Shown: in pieces, positions 15,849 to 23,528 of the stretch | How the letters are laid out: each line of letters begins with the position of its first letter | Numbering within the stretch: position 1 is the stretch's first letter | Assembly: GCA_019637395.1 (NCBI GenBank) | Contig: JAHBVR010000014.1 | Span: forward strand, 124,001 to 188,000 | DNA length: 64,000 nucleotides | From: Vulcanimicrobiota bacterium | GTDB lineage: Bacteria > Vulcanimicrobiota > Xenobia > Xenobiales > JADMJV01 | Direction: 5' to 3' | Notes under the pieces: model-generated | What the model was told of the DNA's origin: nothing | The model's database searches: none | The model's input: only the letters and a program-made list of their open reading frames with translations | Position numbers and translations under genes: made by a program

Positions 15849-16688
15849 TCAGATCCGTTTAAAAAAGTCGAGCAAGTCCGCGTTGATAATGGCGGCATTG
15901 ATCGTGTGCATCCCGTGAGAGAAGCCTTCATAGATGTTCAGGGTGCTATTTTGCAGCAGCTTGTCTTGCAGAAGCGCGGCGTTCTTGTAGGGCACGACCT
16001 GGTCGTCGTCCCCTTGCAAGACCAGGGTTGGAAGGTTGATGGCTTTCAAGTCCTCCGTTTGGTCGGTTTCCGAGAACGCCTGGATCCCATCGTAGTGTGC
16101 TTTGGCGCTGCCCATCATACCCTGACGCCACCAATTCTGGATCACCCCCTGGGAGGCGGGGACGTTCGTCCGATTGAAACCGTAAAATGGCCCGGAAGGC
16201 ACGTCCAGGTAAAACTGAGAGCGGTTATTGGACAGCTGGGCTCGGAAGCCATCGAATACCTCAATAGGCGTGCCGCCCGGATTACTCTCCGTTTTTACCA
16301 TCAATGGCGGGACAGCGCTGACCAGCACCGCTCCGGCCACGCGACCCTCGGGTTGACCAAAGCGCGCCACGTATCTCGCGACCTCGCCGCCGCCGGTAGA
16401 ATGGCCGATATGAACGGCGTTCTTCAGGTCGAGATACTCAGCGACAGCCGCTGCGTCAGCAGCATAGTGGTCCATGTCGTGGCCCTCGTTCACCTGTGTC
16501 GAGCGTCCGTGACCGCGACGGTCGTGAGCGATGACCCGGAAGCCTTGAGCAAGGAAGAAAAGCATCTGCGCGTCCCAATCATCAGAACTCAGTGGCCAAC
16601 CGTGATGGAAAAACAGTGGCCGGGCCTCTCGCGGCCCCCAATCCTTGTAATAAATATTGACTCCATCCGGGGTGGTTACAAAGGTCAT
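15849..16688 (-). CDS. Alpha/beta hydrolase of the non-haem chloroperoxidase/arylesterase group
   Basis: 279 residues, cytosolic. It opens MTFVTTPDGVNIYYKDWG, followed by the oxyanion region FFHHGWPLSSDDWD, nucleophile Ser in GHSTGGGEVARY (about residue 99), Asp near LQGDDDQVVP and His in EGFSHGMHT. The FHHGWP...GHSTGGGE pattern is that of cofactor-free haloperoxidases/esterases, which hydrolyse esters or lactones and can show perhydrolase activity. An AAGGAG ribosome-binding site lies upstream of ATG 16688. Together with the SDR it forms the operon below the MerR promoter, with a leader of about 300 nt. Confidence 0.88.
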   Translation of the reverse strand: MTFVTTPDGVNIYYKDWGPREARPLFFHHGWPLSSDDWDAQMLFFLAQGFRVIAHDRRGHGRSTQVNEGHDMDHYAADAAAVAEYLDLKNAVHIGHSTGGGEVARYVARFGQPEGRVAGAVLVSAVPPLMVKTESNPGGTPIEVFDGFRAQLSNNRSQFYLDVPSGPFYGFNRTNVPASQGVIQNWWRQGMMGSAKAHYDGIQAFSETDQTEDLKAINLPTLVLQGDDDQVVPYKNAALLQDKLLQNSTLNIYEGFSHGMHTINAAIINADLLDFFKRI

Positions 16689-16990
16689 CGTTTCGTCTCC
16701 TTAGCAAAATTCTCCGTGAGTACGGACATAGTCCAGCCTACCCAACAGGTCGCGGGGCAGCCATCGTTGGGCGAAAGCCGGAGTGTTCGACCAGCTGTTG
16801 CTTCCCATACGCGACTGACACGGCACTTCCCGAACATTGGGCAGTGACGGTGCGCCATTGGGGTAGCTGGTAGCCCGGGACACTCGTCATCGGTAACGCA
16901 ACATATGCGCGAAGAGACTGCGGCGAGGCACGCTCTCTTCGACCTCGGTATCCTGATTGTCCAGAGAAAATCCGCCCTTTTTCTTGCGCA
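16689..16990. other. Long leader between the MerR-type promoter and the hydrolase gene
   Basis: About 300 bp with no ORF I can support. Short leftward frames exist, but they lack a ribosome-binding site or overlap the promoter. The sequence is GC-rich with several small hairpins and may be a degraded gene or an untranslated leader. Confidence 0.4.
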
Positions 16991-17021
16991 AGCTTAACAT
17001 TCAAGCTAGCTTTAAGGTCAA
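16991..17021 (-). promoter_or_regulatory. MerR-type promoter (19-bp spacer) for hydrolase-SDR operon
   Basis: On the minus strand TTGACC (17021-17016), exactly 19 bp, then TAAGCT (16996-16991). The spacer carries a dyad centred on AGCTAGCT (TTAAAGCTAGCTTGAA). Over-long 19-20-bp spacers with a central dyad are the mark of promoters that need MerR-family activators. The merR gene starts 24 bp away in the opposite direction. Confidence 0.7.
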
Positions 17022-17044
17022 GCTAATCCGGCGAGGAGTTCATC

Positions 17045-17509
17045 ATGAGAATTGGGGAGCTGGCCAGACTTAGTGGCCTTGCGCCGTCGAAAATCCGCTT
17101 TTACGAGAGTGTCGGAGTGCTCCGAGAGGTGGAACGCCACCCTAACGGCTACCGCGTTTACCCGCCGGAGGCTCTGGTCACTCTGGAACTGGTTGTCATG
17201 GCGCAGCGGTCAGGTTTCAGCCTGGATGAAATCCGCAAACTTCTACCCTCCGAGCCGGGCCATTGGCAACACGACGCGCTAATGACTGTGCTAGAGGAGA
17301 AAGTGGCCCATATCGAAGCGCTGCAAGCGCGCCTGGCCTGGAGCAAGTCTCACTTAAGGCAACTGATGAATACACTGAAGGCGCGACCTGACAACATCGA
17401 CTGCATCGCCAATCAGAAACGAGTCCTCTCGCAGTTCCTCGGCGCGGATGGAGCTGACCAAGTCAATCACAACGCTCTGACTGAGCAGAGAGCAACGCCG
17501 CCACTTTGA
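17045..17509 (+). CDS. MerR-family transcriptional regulator
   Basis: 154 residues. The N-terminal wHTH is MRIGELARLSGLAPSKIRFY, then ESVGVLREVERHPNGYRVYP, with the second wing ALVTLELVVMAQRSGFSLDE. A dimerisation coiled coil runs from about 80 to 115, with a short effector region containing a single Cys in DNIDCIANQ. It resembles the MerR members that respond to electrophiles or redox stress. The GCGAGGAG ribosome-binding site is at 17031-17038. Two promoters with 19-bp spacers flank it (16991-17021 and 18211-18241), so it likely activates both neighbouring units. The 3' end overlaps the convergent PfpI-like gene by 47 bp. Confidence 0.9.
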   Translation: MRIGELARLSGLAPSKIRFYESVGVLREVERHPNGYRVYPPEALVTLELVVMAQRSGFSLDEIRKLLPSEPGHWQHDALMTVLEEKVAHIEALQARLAWSKSHLRQLMNTLKARPDNIDCIANQKRVLSQFLGADGADQVNHNALTEQRATPPL

Positions 17510-18170
17510 TTGCGGCCGCCCTGGCGGAAAACGGATTCTGACCGGTAACCAACCGTCCGGCGGTCACGACGTAAGGTAAGAAAGGCAACAAAGCTTTCCG
17601 ATAAATCGCTCCACGAGCCTTCATTTCCGCCTCGGCGTTATAGGGCATGGCTTTGGCAACACCGGCAAGGACTTCCTCGGTCCAGGAAAAGCCTGTGATG
17701 GGCTTGCCCGCAACCAGCAATGTTCCATCCGATAGGCGCGTGTTCAACAAGCCGCAATACCCGTGGCAAACGGAAGATACGATGCCCCCTTGCTCCCAAA
17801 CCGAGCGGACGAGCGCCTGTAAACCATCACTCTCCGGGAAATCCCACATCACTCCATGGCCGCCCGTGAAATAGATAGCGTCTACACGCGTGGCCACAAT
17901 GTCGTCGGGTCGAGCCGTAGAGGACAACAGAGCCATTCGGTCCGGATCGCCAAGCCAGGCCCTGGCTGACGAATCCAACAAGGGCCACTTGAGCGCGCGC
18001 GGCTCCAACGGTGATACGCCGCCCTTCGGACTCACCAGATGTTGCTCATACCTTTTCTCGGCAAACACATCCCAGGCGTGGGTCAGCTCGGATAACCAAA
18101 GTCCGGTCGGGTGCGCAGGATCGCTATAGTGGGCGGTGTTAGTGACGACGTGAAGAATCCGCTTACTCAT
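17463..18170 (-). CDS. DJ-1/PfpI-family protein (Hsp31/glyoxalase III-like)
   Basis: 235 residues. A class I glutamine-amidotransferase-like fold with the nucleophile elbow SSVCHGYCGL (Cys near 133, followed by His as in Hsp31-type proteins) and the glycine loop YFTGGHGVMWDFPES. Members of this branch act as glutathione-independent glyoxalases or deglycases on methylglyoxal and related reactive carbonyls. Its upstream region holds a promoter with a 19-bp spacer. Paired with a MerR activator and an SDR/hydrolase operon, this suggests a reactive-electrophile response. Confidence 0.85.
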   Translation of the reverse strand: MSKRILHVVTNTAHYSDPAHPTGLWLSELTHAWDVFAEKRYEQHLVSPKGGVSPLEPRALKWPLLDSSARAWLGDPDRMALLSSTARPDDIVATRVDAIYFTGGHGVMWDFPESDGLQALVRSVWEQGGIVSSVCHGYCGLLNTRLSDGTLLVAGKPITGFSWTEEVLAGVAKAMPYNAEAEMKARGAIYRKALLPFLPYVVTAGRLVTGQNPFSARAAAIKVAALLSAQSERCD

Positions 18171-18210
18171 CAGTTCTTAAGTCCCGCTTCGAGATGTATT
18201 CCCAGCCAGG

Positions 18211-18241
18211 ATTCTAACCTTCGACCAGGGTTTAGGGTCAA
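18211..18241 (-). promoter_or_regulatory. Second MerR-type promoter (19-bp spacer), for the PfpI-like gene
   Basis: On the minus strand TTGACC (18241-18236), 19 bp, TAGAAT (18216-18211). The spacer starts with CTAAA, like the TTAAA of the other promoter, and ends in AAGGT. The predicted transcript starts about 30-35 nt before the gene's ATG at 18170. It shares its -35 box exactly with the promoter at 16991-17021. Confidence 0.7.
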
Positions 18242-18353
18242 CTTGACCTGACGACTGTCTCAAAAGCCGCACACTCTAGAGCGGTGTCGTTCGGTTGGAC
18301 AGTTCGGAGCGAGGCAATGCGAGATTTTTCAAGGATTGAAGAATTCCGGTAAG

Positions 18354-18488
18354 CCGGCACAGTATGCTGAAGTCGTCTGGGACCAGGCGACCACAACCTG
18401 GCCTCGTTGTCATCGCAATGCCTTTGAGTTCTGGGGCGGAGTGACGGCGATTTTCCGACCGTCGCATGGCAACATTTATCCTCTCAAA
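18354..18488 (+). mobile_element. IS21-type transposase (IstA) remnant
   Basis: A short open stretch reads YAEVVWDQATTTWPRCHRNA followed by FEFWGGVTAIFRPSHGN. This fits the IS21 IstA catalytic region '..a..sqt..dfi.ahv.AfefFGGVP.ivvpDN'. Only about 45 codons remain, the catalytic Asp is lost (SHGN for PDN), and no terminal repeats or istB are visible. It is an old relic. The rest of 18242-18654 holds nothing else I can support. Confidence 0.5.
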
Positions 18489-18654
18489 ACGGAAGGGATT
18501 AAGTTGCCTACCGGCTCAGAAGCGCCGCTAAGACGCCCCCGGATAAATGGCGGATAAAGTTAACATGTTTTCGTCTGGATTTAACAGCCCTCTGGTAATC
18601 TTTGAGCAACAAAGATAGATACACAAGTGAGTTATTCAGAGGAGATCCAAGGAA

Positions 18655-18750
18655 ATGCAGACGTTGAATAAATCAGCCGCTATGATCCTCAAGGGAATGG
18701 CCTCCAAGGGCCTGAGTCTCAATCAGCGCCTCGAGCTGCTTAAGAAATAA
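18655..18750 (+). CDS. 31-residue small protein or leader peptide before the PfkB kinase
   Basis: ATG 18655 is preceded by GGAGATCCAAGGAA, the strongest ribosome-binding site in this neighbourhood. The product is basic and helical: MQTLNKSAAMILKGMASKGL, then SLNQRLELLKK. The stop is 3 bp before the TTG start of the kinase gene, so the ORF may load ribosomes for the weakly initiated kinase or act as a small membrane-active peptide. Confidence 0.45.
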   Translation: MQTLNKSAAMILKGMASKGLSLNQRLELLKK

Positions 18751-18753
18751 AAT

Positions 18754-19530
18754 TTGTTCGCGGTCGTCGGTCACCTGGAGTGGATTTCCTTTGTCCACGT
18801 GGCCGAGCTACCGCAGGCCGGCCAGATTCTTCCCGCTACGGATTTTTGGGAGGAAGTTGGAGGTGGCGGCGCGGTCGCCGCGGCCCAACTGGCCAGGTTA
18901 GCCGGAACGGCTCATTTTTTCACCGCCCTGGGCGATGATGAAGTGGGCCGTCGGTGTTTTCAGCGCCTTTGTGAGCTGGGTTTGACGGTGCACGCCGCCT
19001 GGCGTCAGCAGCCGCAGCGGCGGGCCCTGGTTTACCTGGATGGGGCAGGAGAGCGCACCATCACCGTGATTGGCCCGCGCCTGGAGCCTCAGAGCTCCGA
19101 TGAACTACCCTGGCATTTGTTGGATGAGTGCCGGGGTTGTTATTTTACCGGCGGCGCCTTTGTGGAGGCCCGGCGGGCCGCCAGTCTGGTGGCAACTACG
19201 CGCATTCGTTCCTGTGGCGTGCGCCCGGACGCCTGGGTTGGCTCCTGTCGCGATCCGCGGGAGGCCGTAGCGGGAGACTTGCTGGGAGCCCGCTTGCTGG
19301 CCATGACCGATGGCTCGCGGGGGGGCCGTTACTGGACTCCCGCTGGTGAGTTCGGCTGGGCGGCTACGCAACTGCCCGGGGAGCCGGTGGATGCCTACGG
19401 CTGCGGCGATAGCTTCGCCGGCGGGTTGGCCTACGGGCTGGGGAGCGGACTGTCGGACGAGGAGGCCATAAAACAGGCGGCCCGCTGTGGGGCCGCCTGT
19501 CGTTGCTTACGCGGGCCTTACGGTTCGTAG
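18754..19530 (+). CDS. PfkB-family carbohydrate kinase
   Basis: 258 residues, ribokinase fold. The N-terminal GG motif region is EEVGGGGAVAAAQLARLAG, followed by FTALGDDEVGRRC. The C-terminal signature DAYGCGDSFAGGLAYGLGSG carries the catalytic Asp of 'DTxGAGD', here as DAYGCGD. Members phosphorylate sugars or nucleosides with ATP. Threonine and alanine of the classic motif are replaced by Ala and Cys, so the subfamily is unusual. TTG 18754 is the best start and places the first strand FAVVGHLEW at the N-terminus. It is followed directly by the repeat array. Confidence 0.85.
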   Translation: MFAVVGHLEWISFVHVAELPQAGQILPATDFWEEVGGGGAVAAAQLARLAGTAHFFTALGDDEVGRRCFQRLCELGLTVHAAWRQQPQRRALVYLDGAGERTITVIGPRLEPQSSDELPWHLLDECRGCYFTGGAFVEARRAASLVATTRIRSCGVRPDAWVGSCRDPREAVAGDLLGARLLAMTDGSRGGRYWTPAGEFGWAATQLPGEPVDAYGCGDSFAGGLAYGLGSGLSDEEAIKQAARCGAACRCLRGPYGS

Positions 19531-19540
19531 GTGTCCATCG

Positions 19541-20380
19541 GTGCACTGGTCCGGAGGCCGCCTCGCTCGACTTGCGTGCCGCGGTGAACGCACCGGTCCG
19601 GGCCGCTCCGCTCGACTTGCGTGTACCCGTCCTGGCAATGCGTGCCCCGGTGAGCGCACCGGCCGGGAGGCCGCCCCGCTCGATCTGCGTGCATGGGTCC
19701 TGGCAATGCGTGCCCCGGTGAGCGCACCGGCCGGGAGGCCGCCCCACTCGACTTGCGTGCACGGGTCCTGGCAATGCGTGCCCGGGTGAGCGCACCGGTC
19801 CGGAGGCCGTCCGCTCGACTTGCGTTCGCGGGTCCCGGCAATGCGTGCCCCGGTGAGCGCACCGGCCGGGGGCTACCCCGCTCGAGCTGCGTGCACGGGT
19901 CCCGGCAATGCGTGCCGCGGTGAACGCACCGGTCCGGGCCGCTCCGCTCGACCTGCGTGCACCCGTCCTGGCAATGCGTGCCCCGGTGAACGCACCGGTC
20001 CGGGCCGCTCCGCTCGACCTGCGTGCACCCGTCCTGGCAATGCGTGCACCGGTGAACGCACCGGTCCGGAGGCCGCTCCGCTCGATCTGCGTGCACGGGT
20101 CCCGGCAATGCGTGCCCCGGTGAGCGCACCGGTCCGGAGGCCGCTCCGCTCGACCTGCGTGCACGGGTCCTGGCAATGCGTGCCCCGGTGAGCGCACCGG
20201 CCGGGGGCTACCCCGCTCGACCTGCGTGCACGGGTCCTGGCAATGCTTGCCCCGGTGAGCGCACCGGCTGGGGGCTACCCCGCTCGACCTGCGTGCACGG
20301 GTCCTGGCAATGCGTGCACCGGTGAACGCACCGGCCGGGGGGCTACCCCGCTCGATCTGCGTGCACCGGTCCCGGCATTT
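19541..20380. repeat. Tandem array of about 12 copies of a 66-68 bp hairpin-forming unit
   Basis: The anchor GGCAATGC (or a close variant) recurs at 19634, 19702, 19770, 19837, 19904, 19970, 20036, 20104, 20172, 20239 and 20306, with a last partial copy at 20374, giving spacings of 66-68 bp. Each unit has a perfect stem-loop of the form CCGGTG-AGCG-CACCGG, a variable CCGG-rich block (GGTCCGGGCC, GGCCGGGAGGCC or GGCCGGGGGC) and GCTCGACCTGCGTGCACGGG. The period is not a multiple of three, so the long open frames through it are by-products of GC content. It fills the space between convergent pfkB and coaX. Confidence 0.9.
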
Positions 20381-21161
20381 ATCCCTTGCGGTTTCGGTTG
20401 AGCTTGAGGGTGTGGTGCAGGCCTTGCAGGACCAGGTCGGCCTGGATGTCGTCAAACAGACCGGCGTGTTCAAAAAGGCGGGAAAATCCGCCGGTTCCCA
20501 TGCGGAGGACGGGCTCCTGGGCAAATTCTTGCTTGCGGATGTGTTCCATCATTTCGCGGATGGCGTAGTAGTGGCCGTAGTAGAGGCCGGACTGGATGCT
20601 TTCCACGGTGCCGCGCCCCACCAGGTTGTCGGGGACGACGATCTCCACCGGGGGGAGTTTGGCGGTGCGTTCCACCAGGGATTCCATGGCGGTGCGCAGG
20701 CCGGGCATGATCAGGCCGCCCAGATATTCGCTGCCGGAGCGGATGACGTCCAGGGTGGTGGCCGTGCCGAAGTCGGTGACGATCAGGTTCTGGCCGGGAT
20801 GGAGCAGGGCCGCGCCCACCGCCGCGGCGATGCGGTCGGCCCCTACCTCGGCCGGGTTGCGGCAGAGAATCTTCAATCCGGTTTTGACGCCGGCCCGGAG
20901 GAAGAAGGGTTCCTTCTGAAAGTATTTGAGGGAGCAGTTCTGGATGGCGTGGTGGTGCTCGGGGACCACGCTGCAGATGGCTACGTCTTTGACTTTGACC
21001 GGGTCGAAGCCCCATTCGCGGATGACGGCCCTGAGAAAAACTCCGAGTTCGTCCGAGGTCATCTCGCCTTTGGAGTTGCGGCGGAAGCGGACCTGCAATT
21101 CGTCTTGGACGAAGAGGCCTCCGAAAATATGGCTGTTACCGACGTCCAGGGCTAAAATCAT
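20379..21161 (-). CDS. coaX: Type III pantothenate kinase
   Basis: 260 residues. It phosphorylates pantothenate to 4'-phosphopantothenate, the first committed step to CoA. The ASKHA-fold motifs are all present: N-terminal phosphate loop ILALDVGNSHIFGGLF, NPAEVGADRIAAAVGA, and IVTDFGTATTLDVI, followed by the 'GGLIMPGLRTAMESL' substrate region. Type III kinases need a monovalent cation and are not feedback-inhibited by CoA. ATG 21161 overlaps the panC stop (ATGA). It is the last gene of a four-gene pantothenate operon. Confidence 0.96.
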   Translation of the reverse strand: MILALDVGNSHIFGGLFVQDELQVRFRRNSKGEMTSDELGVFLRAVIREWGFDPVKVKDVAICSVVPEHHHAIQNCSLKYFQKEPFFLRAGVKTGLKILCRNPAEVGADRIAAAVGAALLHPGQNLIVTDFGTATTLDVIRSGSEYLGGLIMPGLRTAMESLVERTAKLPPVEIVVPDNLVGRGTVESIQSGLYYGHYYAIREMMEHIRKQEFAQEPVLRMGTGGFSRLFEHAGLFDDIQADLVLQGLHHTLKLNRNRKG

Positions 21162-21874
21162 AGGTTGTCAATCAATCTCACGTTGTCCAGGCGCACCGCC
21201 CCCAGGGTGCGGCCTTGCCAGTTCTCAATGTAGTCGACCTCAAATCCTGCTTCTTCTAAGAGTGCTCTGGCGTTGGGGTGTTTCAGGAGTTTGGGGAAAA
21301 GGCCGGCCTTTTCTCGGGATTGCAGGCGGATGTTGCGGGAGCTCATGGCCAGACCGTCTGCTTCTCTGACAGTGGGACAGGCGACAATTTCGGTGTCCAG
21401 GAAGAAGTCCTCGGCCATCCCTCGGACGAGCTGCAGTTGCTGAAAGTCTTTTTCTCCGAAATAGGCTCTGTCGGCTCGGGCCAGGTTGAGCAGCTTCAGA
21501 ACCACCGTCAGCATTCCGTCAAAATGGCCGGGTCGATGGGCGCCTTCCAGTATATTGCTTATTTTATCTTCGCTGACTTTGTAGTGGTAACCGTGGGGAT
21601 AGATTTGCCCGGCGTTGGGAGCCAGCACGTAGTCGATGTGCTGGAGTTTGGCCAGGTCTTGTTCCAGGGTTTGGGGGTAGTTCTGGAAGTCTTTGGGGTC
21701 GTTGAACTGGGTGGGGTTGATGAAGATGGACACCAGGGTGCGCTGGTTTTCCTGCTGGCTGCGCCGGATCAGGCTGAGGTGGCCGTCGTGGAGAGCTCCC
21801 ATGGTGGGCACGAAGCCCAGCGTTTCGGTGCGTTTGAAGCGGCGCCATTCTTGGAGGTCGTGGAAGACTTTCAT
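21158..21874 (-). CDS. panC: Pantothenate synthetase
   Basis: 238 residues. It joins pantoate and beta-alanine using ATP. The HIGH-like motif is in FVPTMGALHDGHLSLIRRS, with SIFINPTQFNDPKDFQNYP, AYFGEKDFQQLQLV and MSSRNIRL. It is about 40 residues shorter than typical PanC (around 280); the C-terminal domain that closes over the active site is abbreviated to EVDYIENWQGRTLGAVRLDN. The start ATG 21874 overlaps the panB stop as ATGA. The catalytic core looks complete, so it is probably active. Confidence 0.94.
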   Translation of the reverse strand: MKVFHDLQEWRRFKRTETLGFVPTMGALHDGHLSLIRRSQQENQRTLVSIFINPTQFNDPKDFQNYPQTLEQDLAKLQHIDYVLAPNAGQIYPHGYHYKVSEDKISNILEGAHRPGHFDGMLTVVLKLLNLARADRAYFGEKDFQQLQLVRGMAEDFFLDTEIVACPTVREADGLAMSSRNIRLQSREKAGLFPKLLKHPNARALLEEAGFEVDYIENWQGRTLGAVRLDNVRLIDNL

Positions 21875-22653
21875 GCGTAGCTTTCCTGAGGGCTGGGGAA
21901 GGCTCCGCTCTGCACTTCTTCGTTGAAATGGTTGACGGCTTGTTTGATGGTGCCGGCCAGGTCGGCGAAATGGCGCACGAACTTTGGCTTGAAGTGGGTT
22001 TGGGCGCCCAGCATGTCCTGCAGCACCAGCACCTGGCCGTCGCAGTGGGGACCGGCACCGATGCCGATGGTGGGGATGTCGAGTTGCTCGGTGACTTCTT
22101 TGGCCACCTGAGTGGGAACGCACTCCAGGACGAGGGCGAAGCAGCCGGCTGCTTGCAGGTCCTGGGCGTCTTTTTTGAGGCGTTGGGCTTGTTGTTCTGT
22201 TTTGGCCTGGACTTTGAAGCCACCCAGGGCATGCACCGACTGAGGGGTGAGCCCTAGATGGCCCATGACGGGCACGCCGGATTCGGTCAGGTGTTTTACG
22301 AGAGGGAGATGGCCGGCGGCGCCTTCGAGTTTGACGGCCTGGGCACCGGCCTGCATCAGTTGCATGACGCAGTCAAGGGCCCGGTCCAGGCTGCCGCGGA
22401 AGCTCAGAAAGGGCATGTCGCCGATCACAAAGCGGTCGGGAGCGCCCAGTTTGACGGCCCGCGTGTGCAGGGCCATAAGCTCGCTGGTGGCGGCCACCGT
22501 GTCGGGATAGCCGTGCATGACCATGGCACCGCTGTCCCCCACCAGAATGCAGTCGACCGGGGAGTCGTTGAGCAGTCGGGCGGACCAATAGTCGTAGCAG
22601 GTCAGCATGGTGATTTTGTGCTGGCCTTTTTTGAAGTCGAGCACGCTTTTCAT
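21871..22653 (-). CDS. panB: Ketopantoate hydroxymethyltransferase
   Basis: 260 residues. It transfers a hydroxymethyl group from methylene-tetrahydrofolate to alpha-ketoisovalerate. Conserved segments: MLTCYDYWSARLLNDSPVDC, LVGDSGAMVMHGYPDTVAAT, DMPFLSFRGS, VMGHLGLTPQSVHALGGFKV and GIGAGPHCDGQVLVLQDMLG. Length is normal. Its ATG overlaps the stop of the Rossmann/DUF2520 gene upstream, and its stop overlaps panC. Confidence 0.95.
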   Translation of the reverse strand: MKSVLDFKKGQHKITMLTCYDYWSARLLNDSPVDCILVGDSGAMVMHGYPDTVAATSELMALHTRAVKLGAPDRFVIGDMPFLSFRGSLDRALDCVMQLMQAGAQAVKLEGAAGHLPLVKHLTESGVPVMGHLGLTPQSVHALGGFKVQAKTEQQAQRLKKDAQDLQAAGCFALVLECVPTQVAKEVTEQLDIPTIGIGAGPHCDGQVLVLQDMLGAQTHFKPKFVRHFADLAGTIKQAVNHFNEEVQSGAFPSPQESYA

Positions 22654-23321
22654 GACTTTTGGTAGGCCTCGACAAAGCTGGTGTAGATTTTTTGGTAGGG
22701 GTCGCCTTCTAGAGCCTGCAGGTTGCGGTTGATGGTGTTCTGGTCGCCGCGCACCAGCGGGCCGGTGAGCGGGTTGGCTCCTTGAAGATTGCTGGCGACT
22801 TGCTTGAGGTAGGGGAGGGCGGCTTCACGAGGCAGGCCGAGCTGTTTTTCCATGACCTGGAAGAAGTGCGACCAGAGCATGGCCGTGAAGTTGCCGCTGA
22901 GCACGCATTCGGCGTGGTAGCGGGCTTTGAGGTCGGTGGCCAGGCGGTGGTGCGGGTTGGGCAGGCCGGGCAGGAATTCCGGTGCGTCATGATCGAGGAC
23001 GAAGTGAATCTCACGGTAGACTTCGGGGGGATAGAGATCGTAAGAGAAGGTCATGAGCGGGTGGGCCCCCCAGGCCAGTTCGGTGGAGAGGCTGCCCGAG
23101 AAATGGTATTTCTTGAGGTGGGCGATCTCGGGGTGCTCCAGGATGAAGGGGACGATGGCGTCGTCGTTGATGGCCAGCAGGACGTGGGTGACGTCAGTGA
23201 TGTCGAGCTTTTGGCCGCGTGTCCAGACTTTGAAGTGCAACTGGAGGTGCTGGAAGTAGAACTGCAGATGGCGGCTGAGCCGGCCATTGCCGATAAACAG
23301 GTAAACGGGTACTTGTCCCAT
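22650..23321 (-). CDS. Rossmann/DUF2520-like oxidoreductase, probable ketopantoate reductase (PanG-type)
   Basis: 223 residues. The N-terminal Rossmann strand is VYLFIGNGRLSRHLQFYF (GxGxxx), followed by a nucleotide-domain segment HVLLAINDDAIVPFILEH and a C-terminal helical domain (ECVLSGNFTAMLWSHFFQVM, ending ALEGDPYQKIYTSFVEAY) of the DUF2520 type. The window has no panE. It is the first gene of the operon with panB, panC and coaX, all joined by ATGA overlaps, so it most likely supplies the missing NADPH-dependent reduction of ketopantoate to pantoate, as the non-homologous PanG does in other bacteria. The assignment is by context. Confidence 0.7.
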   Translation of the reverse strand: MGQVPVYLFIGNGRLSRHLQFYFQHLQLHFKVWTRGQKLDITDVTHVLLAINDDAIVPFILEHPEIAHLKKYHFSGSLSTELAWGAHPLMTFSYDLYPPEVYREIHFVLDHDAPEFLPGLPNPHHRLATDLKARYHAECVLSGNFTAMLWSHFFQVMEKQLGLPREAALPYLKQVASNLQGANPLTGPLVRGDQNTINRNLQALEGDPYQKIYTSFVEAYQKS

Positions 23322-23412
23322 CGGATCAAGTCCTCACTTTTTTTAAGTTGTGGTTTTTGTGAGTTTGGCTGCGTGGCCGCTGGTTTAAGAGTCGGTCCGC
23401 CTCACTCTGGCT

Positions 23413-23488
23413 CAAAACGGCCCCAGCCTTGCGGGTGCTCGCAAACAAGTTTGCTTCGACACCCGCGAGCTGTCAGTGGGCCGTTTTG
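23413..23488. repeat. Nested three-tier inverted repeat (76 bp)
   Basis: Outer arms CAAAACGGCCC (23413-23423) and GGGCCGTTTTG (23478-23488) pair over 11 bp. Middle arms GCGGGTG (23431-23437) and CACCCGC (23460-23466) pair over 7 bp. Inner arms GCAAA (23441-23445) and TTTGC (23450-23454) close a CAAG loop. All three are perfect and concentric. No T-run follows on either strand. It lies between the end of the S9A gene and the start of the pan operon. Confidence 0.7.
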
Positions 23489-23528
23489 CGCATGTCCTAC
23501 TTGGCGGTGAACTGCTTCGCAGGCTACC

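Noticed and set aside
16738-17004. An 88-codon minus-strand frame upstream of the hydrolase
   Set aside because: Its TTG start lies within the MerR-type promoter itself, so it could not be in the transcript from that promoter, and its composition is unlike neighbours.
19541-20380. CRISPR array
   Set aside because: Units are contiguous direct repeats without distinct unique spacers, period 66-68 bp, and no cas genes are near.
19364-20524. A 386-codon minus-strand frame through the tandem repeats, and several plus-strand frames
   Set aside because: All frames are open because the repeat has few stops. The 66-68 bp period shifts frame between units, so no conserved protein repeat results.
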